A stretch of 43,669 bases of DNA from Ferrovibrio sp. GTDB taxonomy: Bacteria; Pseudomonadota; Alphaproteobacteria; Ferrovibrionales; Ferrovibrionaceae. The notes below the pieces were generated by a model that saw nothing but the letters and a program-made list of their open reading frames with translations, had not been told where the DNA came from and did not search any database. Shown here piece by piece: positions 27,568 through 35,392 of this stretch. Numbering within the stretch: the first letter of the stretch is position 1; each line of letters starts with the position of its first letter. Where the stretch lies: positions 32,129-75,797 of the forward strand of contig NZ_JANLJJ010000022.1 in assembly GCF_029255545.1 (NCBI RefSeq), read 5' to 3'. A program made the translations under genes and the position numbers.

Positions 27568-28614
27568 ATGGCCACGGACGCCATCAGGGTCGCGATTTTG
27601 GGTGCCAGCGGTTACACGGGCGCGGAGCTGCTTCGCGTCCTGCTGCGTCATCCGCGCGTCCGCGTGGTGGCCCTGACTGCCGACCGGAAAGCCGGTGAGG
27701 GGATCGAGACGGTCTTCCCGCAATTCCTCGGTCTGGGCCTGCCCAGACTGGTGACCATACAGGAAGTGGACTGGAGCGGTGTCGATGCCGTGTTCTGCGC
27801 CCTGCCGCATGGCACCACCCAGGAAGTCATCGCCGGCCTGCCGACGCATCTGAAGATCGTCGACCTGTCGGCCGATTTCCGGCTGCGGGACCCGGCTGAG
27901 TATGCCAAGTGGTATGGCCATGAACACCGGGCGCCGAAGCTGCAGGAAGAGGCGGTTTACGGCCTGACTGAGATGTACCGGTCCGGGGTTGCCACGGCGC
28001 GGCTGGTGGCCAATCCGGGTTGCTATCCCACCTCGGCCCAGTTGCCGCTGCTGCCGCTGCTGGCCGCCGACCAGATCGATCCCGATGATATCGTGATTGA
28101 TGCCAAGTCAGGCGTGTCTGGGGCCGGTCGCGCGGCCAAGGAAGGCTCGCTGTATTGCGAGGTGGGCGAGGGTACCCATGCCTATGGCGTTGGTTCTCAC
28201 CGGCATGGCCCGGAGATCGAGCAGATCCTGTCCGAGACCGTTGGCCGCCCGATCGTGGTGAATTTCACGCCGCATCTGATGCCGATGAACCGCGGCATGC
28301 TGTCGAGCATTTACGTGAAGCTGAAGCCGGGCGTGAGTGCCGACGACCTGCGGGCCACGCTGTTGCAGCGTTATGCCGACGAGCCCTTCGTGCAGATTAC
28401 GTCTCAGGGCGTGGCGCCGCAGACGCGGCATGTGCGCGGCACCAATGCCTGCCATATCGGCGTGTTTCCCGACCGGGTGAAGGGCCGTGCCATGCTGTTC
28501 TCCGTCATCGATAATCTGATGAAGGGGGCCAGCGGCCAGGCCGTGCAGAATTTCAACGTGATGTACGGCCTGCCGGAGACCACCGGCCTGGATCAGATCG
28601 CCCTGTTCCCGTGA
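27568..28614 (+). CDS. argC: N-acetyl-gamma-glutamyl-phosphate reductase
   Basis: A 348-residue ArgC, which reduces N-acetylglutamyl phosphate to the semialdehyde with NADPH in arginine synthesis. The cofactor loop GASGYTGAEL is at the N-terminus, the catalytic cysteine is in VANPGCYPTSAQ (about Cys152), and the FTPHLMPMNRGML segment holds the active-site histidine. The ATG at 27568 has AGGAGG five bases upstream, which rules out the longer reading from 27547. Its stop overlaps the GTG start of the gamma-carbonic anhydrase gene (GTGA), so the two are translationally linked. Confidence 0.97.
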   Translation: MATDAIRVAILGASGYTGAELLRVLLRHPRVRVVALTADRKAGEGIETVFPQFLGLGLPRLVTIQEVDWSGVDAVFCALPHGTTQEVIAGLPTHLKIVDLSADFRLRDPAEYAKWYGHEHRAPKLQEEAVYGLTEMYRSGVATARLVANPGCYPTSAQLPLLPLLAADQIDPDDIVIDAKSGVSGAGRAAKEGSLYCEVGEGTHAYGVGSHRHGPEIEQILSETVGRPIVVNFTPHLMPMNRGMLSSIYVKLKPGVSADDLRATLLQRYADEPFVQITSQGVAPQTRHVRGTNACHIGVFPDRVKGRAMLFSVIDNLMKGASGQAVQNFNVMYGLPETTGLDQIALFP

Positions 28615-29141
28615 GTCTGGTGCTGTCTTTTGGCGACCGGCATCCGGCCATCGCGCCGGATGCCTTCGTCGCGCCGAATGCCACCGTGATCGGCGATACC
28701 GATATTGGTGCCCGCAGCTCGATCTGGTTCGGCTGTGTCCTGCGTGGTGATGTCAACAGCATCCGCGTTGGTTCCGATACCAATATCCAGGACGGCACTG
28801 TGGTTCATGTCACGCGGGCCAAATTCGGCACCGTGATCGGCTCAGGCGTTACCATCGGCCATCTGGCCCTGGTTCATGGCTGCACCCTGGAAAACCATTC
28901 CTTCGTCGGTATGCAGGCCACGGTGATGGATGGCTGCGTGATCGAAAGCGAGGGCATGCTGGCGGCGGGCGCCTTGCTCACCCCTGGCAAGCGTATCGCC
29001 AGCGGTGAACTCTGGGCCGGTCGCCCAGCCAGGTTGATGCGTCGTCTTGATACGGATGAATTGCGGAATATCCATGAGACGGCGGCCCATTATGCCCGCC
29101 TGGCGGCCAGTTACCGGGCCCAGCTGGCAACGACTCGTTAA
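28611..29141 (+). CDS. Gamma-class carbonic anhydrase family protein
   Basis: A 176-residue left-handed beta-helix protein with hexapeptide repeats (such as ATVIGD, ARSSIWFG, and GVTIGH). The three zinc histidines of the gamma class are present at His66, His84 and His89 (VVHV, IGHLALVHG). The C-terminal helix (ETAAHYARLAASYRAQL) is usual for the group. Relatives (YrdA/PaaY/Cam-like) interconvert CO2 and bicarbonate, although several have weak or no activity. The GTG start overlaps argC. Bicarbonate supply for carbamoyl phosphate would be a plausible link to arginine synthesis, but that is inference. Confidence 0.93.
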   Translation: MSLVLSFGDRHPAIAPDAFVAPNATVIGDTDIGARSSIWFGCVLRGDVNSIRVGSDTNIQDGTVVHVTRAKFGTVIGSGVTIGHLALVHGCTLENHSFVGMQATVMDGCVIESEGMLAAGALLTPGKRIASGELWAGRPARLMRRLDTDELRNIHETAAHYARLAASYRAQLATTR

Positions 29142-29235
29142 GACTTTCTTGAATTCCGGCCGCTAGCCTCACACATTCACTGCAAGGATTCACACGGCCG
29201 CAGCGATCATGCCGGGCCGTGCAGCGGATGGAAAC

Positions 29236-30216
29236 ATGAGCGTCGGCGCCACCCATTCCCCCTGGCCGGATGATCTGTACGATCAGATCAAAGCGCATGG
29301 GGAATTTCTGTCCGGGAAACTGGGCAAGCTGACGCGGGGCAAGCAGCTCACCCTGGTTGGCGCCGACCTTACCGGCATCAAACTGGTCGGCATGAACCTG
29401 CAGCGCACCGTGTTCCGCAGCTGCCGCTTTTACTGCGCCGATCTGCGCAATTCTGATTTCAGCCAGGCGGTGCTCACCGGCTGCGACTTTTCCGGCGCCG
29501 ACCTCACCAATGCGCGTTTCGTATGGGCCAACCTGCGTGGCGCCGACCTGTCGCGGGCGATCCTCAAAGGAACCCGCTTCGAGAATGCCGACATGCGGCC
29601 GATGACCGATCCGCCAGTGCCGCCGCATGGCAAGGGTGGTGTGGTGTCGCTGAAGGACACGACGCTGCATAACACCAATCTGACGCAGGCCAAGCTGCTG
29701 GGCGCCTCTTTCGTGGGCGCCATTCTGGATGGCGCCATCCTCGACAATGCCGACCTGGAAGGCGCCGATTTTTCCTATTCGACGCTGAGCAAGGTGCAGT
29801 TCAGGAACGCCAAGCTGCATGATGCGAATTTCAACCTTGCCGACTTTCCGCCGGAAATGCTGCGTGAATTGCAGGGCACAGGCGCCAGGTTGCCAAAGGA
29901 AGTTGCGTCGGAAGTGATCGAACAGGTGCTGCGCGACCATCAGAGCTGGATCGAGTCTGAAGGCCAAACCGGCAGGCGGGCGATCATGTCGGGCTGGTAT
30001 CTGTCGCGGGCGCATCTGGCGCAGGCCAACCTGAATGGCGCCGATTTGCGGGCCGCCAATCTGTCGAATGCCAACCTGCATGGCGCCAAGCTGATCTGTA
30101 CGGATTTGCGCGAAGCCAATCTGATGTACAGCAATATGACCGATGCGGATTTCCGTGGCGCCCTGATCGAAGGATCGCGCGGACTTCCGGTGGTGCTGAA
30201 CGACAAGAAGAACTAG
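29236..30216 (+). CDS. Pentapeptide-repeat protein
   Basis: A 326-residue protein in which A(D/N)LxX-type units form two or three blocks of right-handed quadrilateral beta-helix. The first runs from about residue 40 to 125 (GADLTG, CADLRNSDFS, ANLRGADLS), the second from about 150 to 195, and the last from about 255 to the C-terminus (ANLNGADLRAANLSNANLHG). A helical, non-repeat segment of about 60 residues, PPEMLREL to EGQTGRRAIM, interrupts them. There is no signal peptide. Some relatives mimic DNA and bind gyrase; most have no known role. I chose the ATG at 29236, with GGATGG just before it; an ATG at 29209 is also in frame. It is convergent with the small downstream gene. Confidence 0.88.
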   Translation: MSVGATHSPWPDDLYDQIKAHGEFLSGKLGKLTRGKQLTLVGADLTGIKLVGMNLQRTVFRSCRFYCADLRNSDFSQAVLTGCDFSGADLTNARFVWANLRGADLSRAILKGTRFENADMRPMTDPPVPPHGKGGVVSLKDTTLHNTNLTQAKLLGASFVGAILDGAILDNADLEGADFSYSTLSKVQFRNAKLHDANFNLADFPPEMLRELQGTGARLPKEVASEVIEQVLRDHQSWIESEGQTGRRAIMSGWYLSRAHLAQANLNGADLRAANLSNANLHGAKLICTDLREANLMYSNMTDADFRGALIEGSRGLPVVLNDKKN

Positions 30217-30217
30217 G

Positions 30218-30436
30218 TCAGCGACGGCGTTGGGTCGGGCTGGCAGCGGGTTTGGGGCCGTTCGCGTTGAGGCCCTTCACCGCGCGCAGGATGCGTCGCC
30301 ATACCAGCGTGCCGGCGAAATCACCGCCCAGCGTCATTTCAGCCAGAACCTTGGTCGCATGGCTTTCCGCACGGCGGGGGCCATGGTCGGCGATCAGGTC
30401 GCGGGCGGCGCGCCAGATTTCGGCATCGGTGCTCAT
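30218..30436 (-). CDS. Small conserved protein, DUF6961-like
   Basis: A 72-residue basic helical protein beginning MSTDAEIWRAARDLIADHG. The pattern of an EIWRAA helix, a central helix with a GD turn and a VWRRILRAV helix resembles small alphaproteobacterial proteins of the DUF6961 type, for which no function is known to me. The C-terminal 15 residues are Pro- and Arg-rich. It ends one base after the convergent pentapeptide gene and has no recognisable ribosome site. The family call is from memory and moderate. Confidence 0.6.
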   Translation of the reverse strand: MSTDAEIWRAARDLIADHGPRRAESHATKVLAEMTLGGDFAGTLVWRRILRAVKGLNANGPKPAASPTQRRR

Positions 30437-30497
30437 TGGCGGCAGACTGGCGGCAAAAGGTTAGCGAAAGGTAACAGAAGCAGCCTGAGACAGTCAG

Positions 30498-31004
30498 TCA
30501 GGCCATATCCTTCACTTTGTCCACCGCGACCCGCAGGCTTTCCAGCAAATCCTTTTCCATTTTTTCGGATGGTTTATGGATGCCCTGGGCCAGAACCACG
30601 TACATGGCATCGATATGGATGCTGATCACCTCAAGCTGGGCCTCGTTCGGAATGCCGAGTTTGCCGATGAAATCTTTCAGGGATTTGGCCAACTGGCTGA
30701 GCAGGGGATAACCGAAGGTGCCGCCCATGCCTTTGATGTCGAAAGCCAGCTCGGCAATCGTTTCCATGATGAAAATGCGGGACAGCGGATCGTCTTCCGC
30801 CGCTTTCACCTGAACTCGCATTTCGCGCAGGTTATTGAGGATTTCGTTGGCAAACTCGTCGGCGGAAGCCGCGATCACGGACTCGATCTTGGCGCGCACC
30901 TCGTCGGTCAGCGTCAGGTCGAGGCCGGTGGTGAAATTCACCGCCCGCTGGCGTAAATCCTGCGGCGCCTTGATAAAGCGCGGTTTGCTGATCCCCTTGG
31001 CCAT
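30498..31004 (-). CDS. Hpt-like protein lacking the phosphorylatable histidine
   Basis: A 168-residue all-helical protein. The segment EDDPLSRIFIMETIAELAFDIKGMGGTFG looks like the histidine-phosphotransfer helix of Hpt domains, where (A)H(D/x)(I/L)KG is expected. Here the histidine position is Phe88 (codon at 30741-30743), so phosphotransfer is not possible at that site. The conserved KG and GG that follow are intact, so the fold is probably kept. It could be a non-catalytic partner that binds a receiver or kinase. The frame extends to 31127, but the ATG at 31004 (GGAG just upstream) is a better start. It has no kinase or regulator beside it. Confidence 0.7.
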   Translation of the reverse strand: MAKGISKPRFIKAPQDLRQRAVNFTTGLDLTLTDEVRAKIESVIAASADEFANEILNNLREMRVQVKAAEDDPLSRIFIMETIAELAFDIKGMGGTFGYPLLSQLAKSLKDFIGKLGIPNEAQLEVISIHIDAMYVVLAQGIHKPSEKMEKDLLESLRVAVDKVKDMA

Positions 31005-31088
31005 CGCTCCACGACCTGACCGCCTTTTGACATACGGGATATTCCCGTCTGGCGGGTTATAGACGGCCAAGCTGTGTCTGTATATGGG

Positions 31089-31125
31089 GAGTGGTCCGCC
31101 AGCCCGGCGGCTGGACGGACCACTC
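31089..31125 (-). terminator. Long hairpin after phoX
   Basis: A nearly perfect stem: ten pairs (31089-31098 with 31116-31125), then a one-base bulge, then six pairs (31099-31104 with 31109-31114) around a four-base loop. It begins six bases after the phoX stop on the minus strand. There is no T-run after it, so it may act as a barrier to read-through or to RNA decay as well as, or instead of, a classical terminator. Confidence 0.55.
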
Positions 31126-31130
31126 ATGCG

Positions 31131-33146
31131 TCAGGATCCCAGAATCCGGCCGTCTTTCTTGGTAATTACGACCACCGAGGGGCGTGGCGGCATGCCGGGC
31201 TGGAAATCGGGCCAGCGGGTGGCCGGATCCTCAAAGGTCGAACCCTTGCCACTCTTGGTGAACTTCTCGCCGCCATCGGCGGCCGGGTGCTGAACGGCCA
31301 CAAACAGGGTTTTATCATCGGGCGTAAAGCAGGGGCCGCATATTTCGGCGCCCACCGGATTGCGGAAAAACTGCTTTGACAGGCCGCGATTGGGACCCTC
31401 GGTTTCCACCGCCCAGATGCCATCCGCGGTGCCACTGGCTTTCTGCCAGGCCTCGCCCTGATCGGTGCCGACCCAGAAGCGGCCCTGGCTGTCGAAGGCT
31501 GCGTTGTCGGGGCAGGCGAACCAGCCATTGGCACTGGTCTGCGTATGATATTTGCCGGCGACTTTCGGGTCGGCCGGATTGCCGGCCTGGAGCAGAATAT
31601 TCCAGGCGAAGGTGTTGGCCGTATGATCGTTATCGGGCTGGATCATTTCGATGATCTGGCCCCACTGGTTCCCGGCGCGCGGATTGGCGGCATCGACCTG
31701 TTCGGGCTTGCGGCGGCTGTTGTTGGTCATGATCGCATAGACCTTGCCATTCACCGGATTGACCTCGATCTCCTCCGGCCGATCCATCTTGGTGGCACCA
31801 AGCAGATCGGCAGCGCGACGGGCCTCGATCAACACGTCGGCCTGGCTGCTGAAGCCATTGGCCGGGGTGAGCGGGCCCTGGCCATAAACCAGCGGCAGCC
31901 ACTCGCCACGACCATTGGCGTCGTATCTGGCGACAAACAGCGTACCGTCATCGAGCAGGTTCATGTTGGCCTGGCGATTGCCCGGGTTATAGCGGCCGCG
32001 CGTGATGAACTTGTATACGTATTCAAAACGCTCATCGTCGCCGGAATAAACCGCCACCCGACCATCCTTGTTCACCACGACCGTGGCGCCTTCATGTTTG
32101 GTGCGACCCAGCGCTGTGCGCTTCTTCGGGGTGGATTTCGGGTCATATGGGTCGATCTCCACGACCCAGCCATAGCGGTTGGCTTCGTTCGGTTCCTTGG
32201 TGACATCGAAACGGTCATGGAACTTCGCCCAGGCATACCAGTTGCCGGGGACGCCATAACGTTTGTGATTTCCTTCCTCGGGATGTCCGGCTTCCAGCTT
32301 GCCGCCGAAATAGCCATGGAAATTCTCCTCACCGCTGAGCATTGTGCCCCAGGGCGTGACGCCGCCGGCACAATTGTTCAGGGTGCCGATCACGTGCCGA
32401 CCGCTGGGGTCTGTCTTGGTTTTGACCCGGGCATGCCCAGCAACCGGGCCGCTCAGTTCGCAGAGTGAGGCCAGGCCATCGACGCGGCGGCCAAACAGGC
32501 TGCCGCTGACCAGCGACCATTTGCCATCTGCGTTCTTTTGTATCTCGACAACCGACATGCCATGGGCAGCCATTTCGATATCGACCAGATTCTGGGTCAT
32601 ATCGCGGAACAGAACTTCCTTGCTGTCCTGTCGCGCCATGCCCGGGAACATCAATTCCTCGTTCGTGTACTCATGATTTATGACGAGCATGCCACGGTTG
32701 GGGTTGCCGCTGCCCAGCGGCAGGGGCATGTAGGCGATGTAATCGTTGTTGTAGCCGAACTGCTTCTGCTGTGCGGCGGCTGTTTGCCGGTGGGGATCGA
32801 AAGGCGGTGCATCAGGCGTGACCGGATCGCCCCAGCGGATCAGTACATCAGCATCATAACCTTCCGCGATATGGTGGGTGCGGTCGACGCCATGAGGCAC
32901 TTCCTTGAAATTGAAGCTGTGGCGGGTGCCGTTGGCCTGGGCGTCTGCCTTGCCAATCGGCAATCCGGCGCTCAGGGCGATGCCAGCGGCACTGCCGGCC
33001 AGCAGGCCTTTCAGGACGTCGCGGCGGCCGTAGCGCTGCTGTACCACGTCGCCGATAGCCGGGTTGACGCTATGGTTAATGCCAACATTCTGGGAGTCTT
33101 CATAGGCTTCGCTCCGGCTGCGGCCGTCGAAGGTAGGGCGGGTCAT
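31131..33146 (-). CDS. phoX: PhoX-family (DUF839) alkaline phosphatase, Tat-exported
   Basis: A 671-residue protein of the PhoX family, which removes phosphate from organic phosphomonoesters using calcium and iron. Residues 40-70 hold a twin-arginine signal (GRRDVLKGLLAGSAAGIALS) set behind a polar leader, as in other PhoX proteins. The core includes NCAGGVTPWGTMLSGEENF at about residue 258; its cysteine is an iron ligand in the characterised enzyme. Other DUF839 marks are VVEIDPYDP, HEGATVVVNKDGRVAVYSGD and FACPDNAAFD. The ATG at 33146 has AGGAGA six bases upstream. It is divergent from MCP 3 across about 276 bases. Confidence 0.9.
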   Translation of the reverse strand: MTRPTFDGRSRSEAYEDSQNVGINHSVNPAIGDVVQQRYGRRDVLKGLLAGSAAGIALSAGLPIGKADAQANGTRHSFNFKEVPHGVDRTHHIAEGYDADVLIRWGDPVTPDAPPFDPHRQTAAAQQKQFGYNNDYIAYMPLPLGSGNPNRGMLVINHEYTNEELMFPGMARQDSKEVLFRDMTQNLVDIEMAAHGMSVVEIQKNADGKWSLVSGSLFGRRVDGLASLCELSGPVAGHARVKTKTDPSGRHVIGTLNNCAGGVTPWGTMLSGEENFHGYFGGKLEAGHPEEGNHKRYGVPGNWYAWAKFHDRFDVTKEPNEANRYGWVVEIDPYDPKSTPKKRTALGRTKHEGATVVVNKDGRVAVYSGDDERFEYVYKFITRGRYNPGNRQANMNLLDDGTLFVARYDANGRGEWLPLVYGQGPLTPANGFSSQADVLIEARRAADLLGATKMDRPEEIEVNPVNGKVYAIMTNNSRRKPEQVDAANPRAGNQWGQIIEMIQPDNDHTANTFAWNILLQAGNPADPKVAGKYHTQTSANGWFACPDNAAFDSQGRFWVGTDQGEAWQKASGTADGIWAVETEGPNRGLSKQFFRNPVGAEICGPCFTPDDKTLFVAVQHPAADGGEKFTKSGKGSTFEDPATRWPDFQPGMPPRPSVVVITKKDGRILGS

Positions 33147-33203
33147 GCTGTTCTCCTGGTCTCGGCTCTGATTCGTCCGGTACAGGATGGGTAGCGCCGG
33201 TAT

Positions 33204-33221
33204 GTGACGGGATGATGAAGT
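33204..33221 (-). promoter_or_regulatory. Possible Pho box upstream of phoX
   Basis: On the minus strand the site reads ACTTCAT-CATC-CCGTCAC. Against the PhoB site CTGTCAT-N4-CTGTCAC the second half matches six of seven bases, the first half four of seven, and the spacing is exact. It lies about 60 bases upstream of the phoX ATG. No convincing -10 follows, so the match is suggestive only. Confidence 0.28.
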
Positions 33222-33264
33222 AAATTTCTCAACTTGTGGTGCATTTTACGGGGGTGCCTTCGAC

Positions 33265-33291
33265 TAAAGTCGGGTGTAATCATTCGGATAC
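33265..33291 (+). promoter_or_regulatory. Candidate sigma-28 (FliA) promoter for MCP 3
   Basis: TAAAGTCG at 33265-33272, eleven bases, then TCGGATAC at 33284-33291. The sigma-28 consensus is TAAAGTTT-N11-GCCGATAA; the -35 matches six of eight, the -10 five of eight, and the spacing is exact. It lies about 130 bases before the MCP 3 ATG, and chemoreceptor genes are typical sigma-28 targets. No comparable match was found ahead of MCP 1 or MCP 2. Confidence 0.45.
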
Positions 33292-33422
33292 CCCCCGGGC
33301 GTTCACTTCCACAAGTACCCCCGGTTTGCGCTAATCTTCACGAGGCGCGGCATGATCGAAAAGACGACAAAACAAATCGCGCAGAACATGGATGGGGTGA
33401 AGCAGCCCATCGGGGAGGAAGT

Positions 33423-35333
33423 ATGCGGGTTCTGACCAATCTGCCACTGGGGCTGCGGCTGGGATTGGCGATGTTGGCGTTGCTCGTCGCTGCTGCCGGG
33501 TGGATGTGGAGCGCCGGCCAGGCCGGGACGCAGTATGCGGTGGCGGCAGGCATTCTGGCCCTCGTGATCGGCACCATTTTTATCGCTTCGCTCACGGCCG
33601 GCCAATCGCGCCTTCACGCGGCGTTGCAGGACTGGCCGAAATCGGCTCCGGTCGGTGAGGGGGCCGAACCCCTGCAGCGGCTGGCCCGGCTCTGGCGTGA
33701 AGGAGAAGCGCGCCAGCAGGCCCTGCAGGGCCGCATCGATGAACTCGAGGCTGAACTTGTACGGATCCGTCAGGCCGATACGGCTGTGCTCGACGAAATG
33801 GCGGAGCTCTGCCGTTCGATTGGGGGTGGCGTGCTGCACCAGCGGGTTTCCGATCATGATGGCGAGGAAGCCGCCCACCGGTTGGCTGAGCGTTTCAACC
33901 ACATGGCGGAAACGCTGGATTCGGTGGTTGGCGACCTGAAGGCCCTGTTCGGCCGTATGGCCGAGGGCGATTTGTCGGATGGCATTCCCAATCATCGCGG
34001 CGGTGACTTCGCCGTTATGCGTGAAGGCGTGGTGCAGGCGATTGATCGGCTGGGCAATGTGATCGGCACCATCGTGCAGGCGGCCAACACCATTTCTGCC
34101 GCCACGGTGCAACTGACCCGTGAAGCGAAGGGGCTGGCAGAGAGTGCCGAGGCGCAATCCACCAGTCTTGACCGCACGGCTGCCGACGCCGCGTCGCTGA
34201 GCGAGGCGGCGCGGGCCAATGAGGCCGCAGCCAAACGCGCCAACCAGCGGGCCGGAGAGGCGAGGGCGGCGGCCCAGAATGGTGTCCAGGTGGTGCGCCG
34301 TTCGATTGATGCGATGAATGAAATGGCCGATATGTCGCACCGCATCTCGGAGATCACCTCGCTGATCAACGAGATTGCCTTCCAGACCAATCTTCTGGCC
34401 CTGAACGCGTCGGTCGAGGCCGCGCGCGCTGGCGAAGCCGGCAAGGGTTTTGCCGTGGTGGCGCAGGAAGTGCGCGCCCTGGCGCAACGCTCTGCCAACG
34501 CCTCAAAAGATATTGGCGCCATCATCAAGCAATCCGACGACAAGGTGAAATCCGGCGTCACCCTGGTCAGTGAAACCGGAACGGTGCTGAACCGCATCGT
34601 CGAGGCGATTGATTCGATGGGCCAGCAACTCGGCGAGATCGAGCATGCGAGCACCGACCAGTCGAGCCGCGTGAACGGCGTGACCCATGCGATCACGGAC
34701 ATGAACGCGGCGACGCGCGGTTACCTGTCCGTGGTGCAACGGACCGGCGCTGCGATTCAGGATATCGACCAGCAGGTCGCCAACCTCGCCACCCAGATCG
34801 GGTTCGTCACGACTACGGCGGACCGGCCATTCCTGGTCGCGGCCAAGCAGGCTGCCGCCGAGATCAGTGGCCTGTTTGAAGAGGCGATCCGGCGCGGCGA
34901 GATGAGCATGGAAGATTTCTTTGACGAGAATTATGCCCCGATCAAAGGAACCAATCCGCAGCAGTTCATGACCCGCTTCGTCAAGTTCACGGATGCTCAC
35001 CTGCCGAAAATTCAGGAGCCGTTGCTGGAATCGAACTCGTCGATTGCCTTCTGCGCCGCCATCGACCGCAACGGCTTCCTGCCGACGCATAACCTGAAAT
35101 ACTCTCAGCCTCAGGGCAAGGATCCGGTCTGGAACGCGGCTAATTCACGCAACCGCCGCATGTTCAACGACCCGGTTGGCCTGGCCTGCGGCCGGAATGA
35201 AAAGTCGTATCTGCTGCAATGCTATCGCCGGGATATGGGCGGCGGCGTTTACGTGCTGATGAAGGATATGTCCGCGCCGGTGATTATCCAGGGCCGGCAC
35301 TGGGGCGGCTTCCGCATCGGCTATAAGATCTGA
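33423..35333 (+). CDS. Methyl-accepting chemotaxis protein 3 with C-terminal cytoplasmic sensor
   Basis: A 636-residue receptor. Two membrane helices at about residues 10-30 and 37-57 are joined by only a few residues, so there is no periplasmic sensing domain. A coiled coil and HAMP-like segment follow, then the signalling domain with hairpin tip [21 protein letters not shown] near 313. After it, residues about 470-636 form an extra domain ending [19 protein letters not shown], which resembles PAS/Cache-like domains placed at the C-terminus of some MCPs. That domain has three cysteines (about 544, 589, 600), candidates for redox or metal sensing. The ATG at 33423 has GGGGAGG at 33412-33418. 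The longer reading from 33234 is unlikely. Confidence 0.93.
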   Translation: MRVLTNLPLGLRLGLAMLALLVAAAGWMWSAGQAGTQYAVAAGILALVIGTIFIASLTAGQSRLHAALQDWPKSAPVGEGAEPLQRLARLWREGEARQQALQGRIDELEAELVRIRQADTAVLDEMAELCRSIGGGVLHQRVSDHDGEEAAHRLAERFNHMAETLDSVVGDLKALFGRMAEGDLSDGIPNHRGGDFAVMREGVVQAIDRLGNVIGTIVQAANTISAATVQLTREAKGLAESAEAQSTSLDRTAADAASLSEAARANEAAAKRANQRAGEARAAAQNGVQVVRRSIDAMNEMADMSHRISEITSLINEIAFQTNLLALNASVEAARAGEAGKGFAVVAQEVRALAQRSANASKDIGAIIKQSDDKVKSGVTLVSETGTVLNRIVEAIDSMGQQLGEIEHASTDQSSRVNGVTHAITDMNAATRGYLSVVQRTGAAIQDIDQQVANLATQIGFVTTTADRPFLVAAKQAAAEISGLFEEAIRRGEMSMEDFFDENYAPIKGTNPQQFMTRFVKFTDAHLPKIQEPLLESNSSIAFCAAIDRNGFLPTHNLKYSQPQGKDPVWNAANSRNRRMFNDPVGLACGRNEKSYLLQCYRRDMGGGVYVLMKDMSAPVIIQGRHWGGFRIGYKI

Positions 35334-35343
35334 GGCAAAAGAA

Positions 35344-35369
35344 AGAGCGGGCAATTTCTTGCCCGCTCT
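35344..35369 (-). terminator. Bidirectional terminator between MCP 3 and the thiolase gene
   Basis: A perfect 11-bp GC-rich stem (35344-35354 with 35359-35369) with a four-base loop. On the minus strand it is followed by a T-rich tract (TTCTTTT), so it ends the thiolase transcript; on the plus strand it lies 10 bases after the MCP 3 stop. Confidence 0.75.
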
Positions 35370-35392
35370 GGGTCGTCAGGAAAATCCGCGGA

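Noticed and set aside
33234-33422. N-terminal extension of MCP 3
   Set aside because: The extension is polar and lacks family similarity; the ATG at 33423 has an excellent ribosome site and leads directly into the first membrane helix.
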